A DNA stretch of 64,000 nucleotides, taken from Sphaerisporangium fuscum (GTDB lineage: Bacteria > Actinomycetota > Actinomycetes > Streptosporangiales > Streptosporangiaceae). The notes under the pieces were generated by a model. That model saw nothing but the letters and a program-made list of their open reading frames with translations, had not been told where the DNA came from and searched no databases. Position numbers and translations under genes: made by a program. This document shows positions 15,555 through 22,649 of this stretch, in pieces; the stretch's first letter is position 1, and every line of letters starts with the position of its first letter. The DNA is taken from the NCBI RefSeq assembly GCF_018531465.1, contig NZ_JAHDTF010000020.1:124001-188000 (forward strand). Direction: 5' to 3'.

Positions 15555-16843
15555 GTCACCTGAGTGCGGACCCTGGTGATTATCTCGGCACGAGACCCGG
15601 TCCAGAGCATGGCGAGCAGCGCCGCGACGGTGAGCCCCGCGGCTCCGGCGAGCGCCACCACCGGCTCTGGACCGAGGGCTTGCGCGGTGGCGCCGCCGGC
15701 GAGGATGCCGAGGCCCTGTACGGCGAGCAGCCCCGACTGGACGAGCCCGAACGCCTGCCCCCGCCGGTTGGGGGGCACGCACTGCACGAACGCGGCGTTG
15801 GCCGCGAGCTGGTAGGCCTGCCCCACCCCGGCGAGGACCCACAGGCCGAGCACGACGGCCAGCGGGGGCCGCAGGGCGCAGCCGACGAGGGGGGCGCAGC
15901 TGAGCATCGCCATCCATCCCATCACGCGCAGCCGCCCGGTGGGGGTCACCAGCCGGCTGAACAGGAAGCCCCCGATGACCATGCCCGTGGGCATGGCGGC
16001 CATGAGCAGACCGGTGATGAGCGTGATGGCGTGAGGATCCTCGCTCAGGGTCGTGGCGTACGGCACGGCGATGCCCTCGGGGAGCACGTAGAAGCCGCAC
16101 AGCCAGGCGAACAGCACGAGCATCCGCAGACGCCTGTCACCGAAGACCAGACGAGCCCCGCTCTTGGTCATGGCCCACATGGACGGATGCCCGCCTTCGT
16201 CGGGTTCGGGTGGGGGACGACGGCGCACACCGGCCGCGAGGATCAGCGCCGAGGCCACGAAGGTGGCCGCGTCGAGTGCGAGGCCGCGGTAGGCCCCTAT
16301 GGCGGCGATCACGCCGGCCCCTCCGGCGAAGCCCAGCATCTGCACGGCCTGGTTGGTCATGTTCTGCAGCGCCGAACCCGCGACGTACCGGTCGCCTTGG
16401 AGGATCTCGGCCAGCAGCGCCGCCCGCGCGGCGGTGAACGGGGAACTGAGCAGCACCACGAAGAACACGAGCGCGCACAGCACCGGGAAAGGCATCGCGG
16501 GCACCGCCATGAGAGCCACCAGTACGGCTCGCACGACATCGCACGTGATCATCACCCCGCGCCGGGCGTACCGGTCGGCGAGCCCCGCCAGCAGTGGTCC
16601 GCCGAGGATCGGCGGGAGATAGGTCAGCGCGTAGACGCCGGCGGTGGCGAGAGGGGAGCGGGTGCGGTCGTACACGAGGAGGGCCAACGCCACCTGGGCG
16701 AGCTGATCGCCGAGTAGGGAAAGGCACTGGCCGAGCCACAGCGCTCGGAACTCACCGATCGCGATGACCTCGCCGTACGTCGCCTGGCTTTCGGGCAAGC
16801 GGCGGTGCCGCCCGGGCAGCCGGCCTGGCCTCGTGGCCGCCAT
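15551..16843 (-). CDS. MFS transporter
   Basis: This 430-residue protein has about 12 membrane helices and no large soluble domain. It has a GLADRYARRGVM loop after helix 2, the major facilitator signature, and a central cytoplasmic loop with PPPEPDEGGHPS. The layout FRALWLGQCLSLLGDQLAQVALALLVYDRT is typical of the exporter-like subfamily related to macrolide-efflux and enterobactin-exporter proteins. The substrate is unknown. It is convergent with the PspC gene and has no adjacent regulator. Confidence 0.88.
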   Translation of the reverse strand: MAATRPGRLPGRHRRLPESQATYGEVIAIGEFRALWLGQCLSLLGDQLAQVALALLVYDRTRSPLATAGVYALTYLPPILGGPLLAGLADRYARRGVMITCDVVRAVLVALMAVPAMPFPVLCALVFFVVLLSSPFTAARAALLAEILQGDRYVAGSALQNMTNQAVQMLGFAGGAGVIAAIGAYRGLALDAATFVASALILAAGVRRRPPPEPDEGGHPSMWAMTKSGARLVFGDRRLRMLVLFAWLCGFYVLPEGIAVPYATTLSEDPHAITLITGLLMAAMPTGMVIGGFLFSRLVTPTGRLRVMGWMAMLSCAPLVGCALRPPLAVVLGLWVLAGVGQAYQLAANAAFVQCVPPNRRGQAFGLVQSGLLAVQGLGILAGGATAQALGPEPVVALAGAAGLTVAALLAMLWTGSRAEIITRVRTQVT

Positions 16844-16982
16844 ATGTCTCCGCTGGGCTCGCTGGGCCGTTCCTGACCGTCCGTGTTCAGTATGTCACCT
16901 ACGGTGCCCGTTCCGCTCGCGGTTGCGCAAGACCGATGGGGCAAGGATCATCGGAATCCCCGGACGCGGGAGCCCTTAGGGG

Positions 16983-17324
16983 TTACCAGCCCAGCTCGTG
17001 CAGGCGGTCGTCGTCGATGCCGAAGTGGTGCGCTATTTCGTGCACGACGGTGATCCGCACCTCGTCGACCACTTCGTCCTCGTTCTGGCAGATCTCGCAG
17101 ATCGAGTTGCGGTAGATCTCGATGCGGTCGGGGAGGACGCCGGAGTACCACTCGCCCCGCTCCGTCAGCGGGATGCCGGTATAGAGCCCGAGAAGCCCCG
17201 GCTCGGGGGGATTGTCCACGACGACGATGACGACGTTCTCCATGACCTGGGCGAGTTCGGGCGGGATGGTGTCCAGCGCCTCGGAGACGAGTTGCTCGAA
17301 CTTCTCCCGGGAAACCTCGATCAC
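16983..17324 (-). CDS. Zincin-like metallopeptidase family protein
   Basis: This 113-residue protein ends with VVHEIAHHFGIDDDRLHELGW, an HExxH zinc motif with a third ligand candidate downstream. Upstream are EALDTIPPELAQVMENVVIVV and GLYTGIPLTERGEWYSG, the standard layout of the short minimal metallopeptidase family found in most actinomycetes. It is cytoplasmic. Its natural substrate is not known. It starts at an ATG (MIEVSREKFEQL) and is transcribed alone. Confidence 0.88.
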   Translation of the reverse strand: MIEVSREKFEQLVSEALDTIPPELAQVMENVVIVVVDNPPEPGLLGLYTGIPLTERGEWYSGVLPDRIEIYRNSICEICQNEDEVVDEVRITVVHEIAHHFGIDDDRLHELGW

Positions 17325-17488
17325 GGGTACATCGTGTCACCGGCATCCGCTCCCGCGGTACCGGGCGCGCGCACCACGCACCCAAAGGCCGGACGAACGG
17401 GGGCAATCCCCATCTGACTGGTCCCGCCACACCGGCTGACAGCCGATTGCTATGAGTAGGACGGCGTTTTCGGGTAGGCAAGACGGCG

Positions 17489-19153
17489 ATGAATTCGATG
17501 CGTTGGAGGGAAACGGCTGATCGGCTGAAGGAGCGACGCGGCCTGCGCCGGACGCTGAACGTCCTGATCGTCGGCCTGGTCGCGCTGGCCGGTGCGTGGC
17601 TCGGGATCGCCATAGGCGCCAACGTCAGCACCGCTGTGGGGCCCGCGCAGGTGGGCATGAGCCTGCAGCCCTCATGGAACGGCCAGACGGTCCTCGACGT
17701 ACGCCCTCTCGGCACCCTGAGGTTCGACTCCCATCATGGTCCGATACAGCTCCATCTGAGCCTGGACGGCATCCACGCCGACGTCGCCCAGCAACTGCTC
17801 GAGAGCCCCCGCTGGGCCGAGACGTTGCCGGGCCTGATCGAGGCCGACCTCCAGTCGGGTCTGCGCGAGCTGGCCATCAGGGCGGTCGTGTGCGCCGTCG
17901 TCGGGGGGTTCCTGACCGGTCTCATCGTCTTCCGCACGTGGCGGCGGGGGCTGTGGACGAGCCTGGGGAGCCTCACGGCGGTGGCGCTCGTCGCGCTGCT
18001 GTCGGTGATGACGTTCAATCCCCGCTCGATCGCCGAGCCGCGCTACACCGGACTGCTCACCGGCGTGCCCTCGCTCATCGGCAGCGCGGAGTCGATCGTC
18101 ACCCGCTTCTCGGAGTACCGGGGGCAGCTCGCCAAGCTCGTCACGAACGTCTCGCAGCTGTACCACGCGGGGACCACGCTGCCGGTGTACTCCCCCGATC
18201 CGAACACACTGCGCGTTCTGCATGTTTCGGATATTCATCTCAACCCCGTCGCGTGGAACATGATCCGGTCTCTGAAGGACGAGTTCCAGATCAACATGGT
18301 GATCGACACCGGTGACATCGCCGACCACGGGACCCAGGCCGAGAACAAATTCGTCGAAGACATCGGCAAGCTCGGCGTGCCGTACGTGTACGTCCGTGGC
18401 AACCACGACTCCATCAGCACCCAGCGCGCCGTCGCCCGGCAGAAGAACGCCGTCGTCCTGGACGGCGCCGAGCGGACCGTGGAGGGACTGCGCATCTACG
18501 GGGTGGGCGACCCGAGGTTCACGCCCGACAAGACCGTCAACGTGCAATCCGACGAGGAACTGCTCGTCAACCTCGGACGCCGGCACGCCGAGCGCCTGAT
18601 GCCCGACCCGGAGCCTCGCGGGGCGGTCAGGACGAAGCCTTCGCGTGATCTGCCGGGCTCCGGGAATCGGACGACCGCCTCGAAGCCGTCACCCACGGCC
18701 TCGCCCTCGCCCGACTTGCCCAAGTCGGAACCGGGCGAATCGGGCGGGCCGAAGATCCCTGTCGACATCGTCGCCGTCCACGATCCGACGGTCGGACGGG
18801 CGTTCGGCGGCGCGACACCCCTGGTCCTGGCCGGGCACGTCCATGCGAGGTCCACCGAGATGCTCAAGTCGGGCACGCGGCTGATGATCGAGGGCTCCAC
18901 CGGAGGGGCGGGGCTACGCGGCCTGGAGCACGACGAGCCCACGCCGATCCAGGCGTCGGTGTTGTACTTCGACCGGAAGACCCACCGCCTCCAGGCCTGG
19001 GACGACATCACGCTCGGCGGCCTCGGCGAGCAGTGGGTCCAGATCCAACGTCACCTCGAGCCCGACCCTGGCCGTACAATTTCTCAGGAGCCGACACCTA
19101 CCTCGTCGCCAACGGGAGGGAGTGGCGGCACACCGACACCGTTCCAGAGGTGA
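17489..19153 (+). CDS. Membrane-anchored metallophosphoesterase
   Basis: This 554-residue protein has an N-terminal membrane segment (about residues 24-46), an extracytoplasmic segment, two further hydrophobic segments (about 129-148 and 152-172), and a calcineurin-like phosphoesterase domain (about 240-500). The metal ligands are visible in order: LHVSDIHLN, DTGDIADHG, RGNHDS and GHVHARS. A Ser/Pro-rich insert (SPSPDLPKSEPG) lies inside the phosphoesterase domain before PVDIVAVHDP, and the C terminus is Pro/Thr-rich. The substrate is unknown. It is followed within 85 bp by a tRNA cluster whose promoter overlaps its 3' flank. Confidence 0.87.
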   Translation: MNSMRWRETADRLKERRGLRRTLNVLIVGLVALAGAWLGIAIGANVSTAVGPAQVGMSLQPSWNGQTVLDVRPLGTLRFDSHHGPIQLHLSLDGIHADVAQQLLESPRWAETLPGLIEADLQSGLRELAIRAVVCAVVGGFLTGLIVFRTWRRGLWTSLGSLTAVALVALLSVMTFNPRSIAEPRYTGLLTGVPSLIGSAESIVTRFSEYRGQLAKLVTNVSQLYHAGTTLPVYSPDPNTLRVLHVSDIHLNPVAWNMIRSLKDEFQINMVIDTGDIADHGTQAENKFVEDIGKLGVPYVYVRGNHDSISTQRAVARQKNAVVLDGAERTVEGLRIYGVGDPRFTPDKTVNVQSDEELLVNLGRRHAERLMPDPEPRGAVRTKPSRDLPGSGNRTTASKPSPTASPSPDLPKSEPGESGGPKIPVDIVAVHDPTVGRAFGGATPLVLAGHVHARSTEMLKSGTRLMIEGSTGGAGLRGLEHDEPTPIQASVLYFDRKTHRLQAWDDITLGGLGEQWVQIQRHLEPDPGRTISQEPTPTSSPTGGSGGTPTPFQR

Positions 19154-19158
19154 CCACT

Positions 19159-19188
19159 TTGGCATCGGGGGCCCGCGTCCCCTATGCT
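19159..19188 (+). promoter_or_regulatory. Promoter of the tRNA cluster
   Basis: TTGGCA (19159-19164) and TATGCT (19183-19188) with an 18-bp spacer form a near-consensus housekeeping promoter about 50 bp before tRNA-Glu. Confidence 0.7.
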
Positions 19189-19237
19189 TCAGGAGTCCCC
19201 GACGGAAGACGTCACGGATCCAGGACGAAAGTCCTGA

Positions 19238-19310
19238 GCCCCCATCGTCTAGCGGCCTAGGACACCGCCCTTTCAAGGCGGCGGCACGGGTTCGAATCCC
19301 GTTGGGGGCA
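19238..19310 (+). tRNA. tRNA-Glu (anticodon TTC)
   Basis: The acceptor GCCCCCA pairs with TGGGGGC, the anticodon stem CCGCC/GGCGG holds loop CTTTCAA, and the T loop is GTTCGAATC. The discriminator is A. It is the first of three tRNAs on one probable transcript. Confidence 0.97.
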
Positions 19311-19405
19311 CGCGTGAGCAAAGCTCACCGGTAAGACGGAAGGTCAAAGGCCCTCCGAGGAGCTGGTAAGCTAAACAAGCGCAAAGGCCGAAAGGCAGCA
19401 AGCAA

Positions 19406-19480
19406 GGTCCTGTAGAGCAGTTTGGAGTGCTCGCCACCCTGTCAAGGTGGAGGTCGCGGGTTCAAGTCCCGTCAGGACCG
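19406..19480 (+). tRNA. tRNA-Asp (anticodon GTC)
   Basis: The acceptor GGTCCTG pairs with CAGGACC, the anticodon stem CCACC/GGTGG holds loop CTGTCAA, and the T loop is GTTCAAGTC. The discriminator is G, the Asp identity base. Confidence 0.97.
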
Positions 19481-19507
19481 CTCTGGTAGGTGTCGAATTC
19501 ACCACCG

Positions 19508-19581
19508 GGTCAGGTAGCTCAGTCGGTACGAGCGTCCGCCTGAAAAGCGGAAGGTCGGCGGTTCGACCCCGCCCCTGACCA
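19508..19581 (+). tRNA. tRNA-Phe (anticodon GAA)
   Basis: The acceptor GGTCAGG pairs with CCTGACC, the anticodon stem TCCGC/GCGGA holds loop CTGAAAA, and the T loop is GTTCGACCC. The discriminator is A. It is the last tRNA of the cluster. Confidence 0.97.
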
Positions 19582-19599
19582 CATCACCTGGACAGCTGA

Positions 19600-19632
19600 A
19601 ACGCCCCGAGCCTCTGTGCTACGGGGCGTTTT
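19600..19632 (+). terminator. Terminator of the tRNA cluster
   Basis: AACGCCCCG (19600-19608) pairs with CGGGGCGTT (19622-19630), followed by TT. It is a classic intrinsic terminator just after tRNA-Phe. Confidence 0.85.
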
Positions 19633-20025
19633 GATATCCAGGGACAGCAACAGTCACAGGCTAGGCAGGCTTCGGGCACTAGGGAGCTATGCCTGTACTC
19701 CGGGAGTGCCGCGAGCGCTCACTTCGGGTGCATTGCGGAACTCCGCGTCTTCCAGCCGAACAAGCAAGCGCGCGCCAAAAAGGCCAACAGCTTTTCGACC
19801 AGCTCACGCATTTTTCGAGCTCAGATCCATCGATAGATCGAGATCGTATCGCTAGCTGTCCAAGAGGCTCTGTGCGACCGGCGAGCGCAACGAGGACACA
19901 AATGCGACAGGACGGTTGTCCTGGGGCGGCTAGAGGATCATGAACGGCTAGGGCGGTGTCCGCAAATGTTGGCCGGGTCTGTGGAATCGCTCTCTGGCAC
20001 CGTGTTGGGGGGAGAGGATGACGGG
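19633..20025. other. Spacer after the tRNA cluster, no supported gene
   Basis: Three short frames are open but none has a ribosome site or family resemblance. The lower GC and the location after tRNA genes fit old mobile DNA debris, but no transposase or integrase motif can be read. The right end carries a GGGGGGAGAGG ribosome site for the hydrolase gene. Confidence 0.4.
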
Positions 20026-20592
20026 ATGGCTCACATTGCCTTGTTCCATTCCGTGTACGGGCTCCGCGCTGTTGAGCGTGCTGTCGCCGACCGCTTTCGT
20101 ATCGCCGGGCATGAGGTCGTCACGCCTGACCTGTACGAGGGCGAGGTGGCCACGACGATCGACGATGGGATCGTCCTGAAGGATCGGATCGGCTGGGAGG
20201 GCATCGTGGAACGAGCTCGCGACGCGGTCCGCGAGCTGCCTGCGGGCATCGTTCTCGCCGGTGTTTCGATGGGGGCTGGAGTGCTGGGGTCCTTGCTCGC
20301 GGGCGGGGTGGATGCGGCCGGTGTGCTGCTCTTGCATGGAATCACGCCGATTCCCGCGTCGGCGCGGGCCGGCCTGCCCGTACAGGTGCACGTCGCCGAC
20401 CCGGATGCGTTCGCACCTCCCGCTGCTGTCGCCGCCTGGGAGAAGGCCGCGAGGGACGCGGGCGCCGCTGTCGAAGTCTTCACCTATCCGGGTGTCGGAC
20501 ACTTCTACACAGACGCGAGCCTGAGTGATCACGACGCAGAAGCGGCCGAGCTCACCTGGCGGCGGAGTTCGGACTTCCTGGCTCACCTGTGA
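20026..20592 (+). CDS. Dienelactone hydrolase family protein
   Basis: This 188-residue alpha/beta hydrolase begins MAHIALFHSVYGLRAVERAVADRF. The nucleophile Ser is in AGVSMGAGV (GxSxG), a candidate Asp lies in VADPDAF and the catalytic His in YPGVGHFYTDASL. Classical dienelactone hydrolases use Cys; Ser variants like this one are common in actinomycetes and have broad ester substrates. The start follows a GGGGGGAGAGG site. A second member of the same subfamily lies at 53055-53627. No catabolic operon surrounds either gene. Confidence 0.88.
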   Translation: MAHIALFHSVYGLRAVERAVADRFRIAGHEVVTPDLYEGEVATTIDDGIVLKDRIGWEGIVERARDAVRELPAGIVLAGVSMGAGVLGSLLAGGVDAAGVLLLHGITPIPASARAGLPVQVHVADPDAFAPPAAVAAWEKAARDAGAAVEVFTYPGVGHFYTDASLSDHDAEAAELTWRRSSDFLAHL

Positions 20593-20688
20593 GCCACTGA
20601 GTCGGGTGGAGGCCCCGGCCCGATGTGCTCTCCGCGCCGAGCCCGATCTCGTGGCGGCACCGGTCACCGTTCGGAATTCCTCGCCGTG

Positions 20689-21474
20689 CTAGCCGCACAG
20701 GGGCAGGTCGACAGCGGCGCCGGCCACGTGCGGCGCGACAACGGGTGGGGAGATGTAGCGGCCGGCCTGCTGGTGGTACCGGTTCTCGTTGCGACCGGGT
20801 GGGAAATCTAGAGCCGGTCGACGTGGGCGTCGAAGTACTTGGCCTGCGGTTCCACCGGCCGGAAGCCCTCGACGATCAGTAAGCACAACCCGGGCCGCGG
20901 GGCCCAGCTCGCGCTCACGGGAGATCCTGCCGACCTCGATGTTGCTGTCGGCGATCTGTTCGGCGGTCATCCGCGGTGTCAGGCCGGTCGGGCGCAGCAG
21001 CAGCATGAGCCAGCTCAACCGCCGGAACAGCTTCCGGATCCGCTGCTCCATGGCCTCGTCGAGCCAGTCGTACGGGAACGCGCCGTCGACCAGGACCGCG
21101 CCCACGGTACGGTCCGGGTTCCGGCCGGCCCAGTGCGCCGCGACATACGCTCCGTAGGACCAGCCCACCACCAGCGCCCGGTCCGCACCCCTGGCCGCGA
21201 GAACGGCATCGACATCCCGAAGGTTCGTCTCGAACGAAAGGTCCGCCGAACGCTTCGACTTGCCGCGAACCCGCATGTCGTAGGTGATGTGCCGCCACCC
21301 GGTCCCCAGTTCGGCGATGACCCGCCGCCAGTATCCCTGAGTGGCGACGTGACCGTTGAGGTAGACCACGGGGATGCCGGGACCGCCGGTGTCGGTGACG
21401 GCCAGCGCCGTATCGTCAACCCGCACCATGCCGGTCCACTTCGCAGTGGTCGGGGAAATGCTGTTCTTCGTCAT
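20689..21474 (-). CDS. Alpha/beta hydrolase with a damaged C terminus
   Basis: Residues 1 to about 200 are a good alpha/beta hydrolase: MTKNSISPTTAKWTGMV, VVYLNGHVATQGYW, ITYDMRVRGKS, the nucleophile elbow VVGWSYGAYV and a cap helix region (RIRKLFRRLSWLMLLL). After ERELGPAARVVL the frame turns Arg/Pro-rich (RRGLPAGGTAGQVLRRPRR) and lacks the catalytic His. A neighbouring frame ends in EGFRPVEPQAKYFDAHVDRL at 20808, which looks more like real protein. A frameshift or deletion near 20880 is therefore likely, and the gene may be a pseudogene. Confidence 0.6.
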   Translation of the reverse strand: MTKNSISPTTAKWTGMVRVDDTALAVTDTGGPGIPVVYLNGHVATQGYWRRVIAELGTGWRHITYDMRVRGKSKRSADLSFETNLRDVDAVLAARGADRALVVGWSYGAYVAAHWAGRNPDRTVGAVLVDGAFPYDWLDEAMEQRIRKLFRRLSWLMLLLRPTGLTPRMTAEQIADSNIEVGRISRERELGPAARVVLTDRRGLPAGGTAGQVLRRPRRPALDFPPGRNENRYHQQAGRYISPPVVAPHVAGAAVDLPLCG

Positions 21475-21777
21475 TGGTTCCACCTGGGCGCGTCGAGTGT
21501 CTTGTACGACTGCTCCAGGCCCTGCACGCGGATCGCAGGTCCTTGGGCCTGATCGGCTGTCATCTGGAAATCCGTCCTCTTTTGTCGCCCGCGACGCCGT
21601 CGCCCAACACTGAATAGCTGGGCGGTAAGTGGCCGTGGCCGTCCGGGCGGTGCCCGGGTCTCGCGGCGCTCGCTCCGTGAGGCGCACCCTTGCTTCCGAA
21701 CCCGCCCATACGGGCCGAATCAGTTGCTCTCGGTTGATATTGGACCACCGAGGGTAACAAGTGGTCGAGGAGGGAGC
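21475..21777. other. Divergent promoter region between the hydrolase and cphB
   Basis: No gene is seen. The right end has a GAGGAGGGAGC ribosome site and an imperfect hairpin (CTCGG and CCGAG around 21730-21752) upstream of cphB. It separates the damaged hydrolase from the cyanophycin genes. Confidence 0.4.
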
Positions 21778-22605
21778 ATGGATGCGGACGAAGGGGATAA
21801 ATCCGTCGGCCCCGGTCGCCTGCTGATCATCGGGGGCGCCGAGTGCTGCGGTTCCGGCCTGCTCGAACGGTTCGTGGAGCTGTCCGGCGGTGAGGCGGCC
21901 CGGATCGTGCTGGTCACCACGGCCACCGGGGTGCCCGAGGAGGTGCACGCCGACTACGAGCGGGTGTTCCGCACGCTCGGTGTGGACCACAGCAGGGAAC
22001 TGCGGTTGCGCGGGCGCTCCGACGCCGACGGCGACGACGCGGCCAAGCTCCTCGACGAGGCCACGGGCGTGTTCTTCTCCGGCGGCGACCAGTCGCGGCT
22101 GCGCGCCCTGGTCGGCTCGCGGGCCAACGAGATCCTGCGTGACCGGCTGCGCGCGGGCGGCGTGGTCATCGCCGGGACCAGCGCCGGCGCCACCGCCATG
22201 GGCCGCACGATGATCCTCGGCGGCGAGGGTCCCGGCGTGTCCGCCGCCACCGTCCGTACCGGCCCCGGGCTCGGCCTGCTCCCGAAGGCGCTCATCATCG
22301 ACATGCACTTCAGCGAGCGCGGCCGGCTCCCCCGGCTGCTCAGCGCCATGGCGCTCGACCCGGAGCACCTGGGCGTCGGCATCGGCGAGAACACCGGGAT
22401 CCTGGTCGACGGCACCCGCTTCGAGGTGTTCGGCACCGGCGTGGCCACGGTGGCCGACGGGCGGGACGCCACGGTCATCCACGCCGCCGGGGAGGAAGAC
22501 CCGATCACCCTGTTCGGCGTCCGGCTGCACCTGCTGCCCGCCGGGTGCGTCTTCGACATCGCGACCCGCGAGGCCGCCATCGGGCCTGCGCACGACAGGT
22601 ACTGA
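21778..22605 (+). CDS. cphB: Cyanophycinase
   Basis: This 275-residue serine exopeptidase of family S51 releases beta-Asp-Arg dipeptides from cyanophycin. It has LLIIGGAECC near the start, FFSGGDQSRL, and the nucleophile Ser at about residue 134 in GTSAGATAMG, followed by GLGLLPKALIIDMHFSERGRLPRLL and GIGENTGILV, all family-typical. The start MDADEGDKSVG follows GAGGAGGGAGC. It lies 44 bp upstream of cyanophycin synthetase, so breakdown and synthesis genes form one operon. Length is normal. No signal peptide is seen, so it is the intracellular type. Confidence 0.93.
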   Translation: MDADEGDKSVGPGRLLIIGGAECCGSGLLERFVELSGGEAARIVLVTTATGVPEEVHADYERVFRTLGVDHSRELRLRGRSDADGDDAAKLLDEATGVFFSGGDQSRLRALVGSRANEILRDRLRAGGVVIAGTSAGATAMGRTMILGGEGPGVSAATVRTGPGLGLLPKALIIDMHFSERGRLPRLLSAMALDPEHLGVGIGENTGILVDGTRFEVFGTGVATVADGRDATVIHAAGEEDPITLFGVRLHLLPAGCVFDIATREAAIGPAHDRY

Positions 22606-22649
22606 GCGCCGCCAGCCCGCCCACCCGCCCGACCCTTAGGGAGCGTCTC

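Noticed and set aside
19616..19943. Short + frames after the tRNA cluster, possibly transposase debris
   Set aside because: No transposase or integrase motif can be read in any frame.
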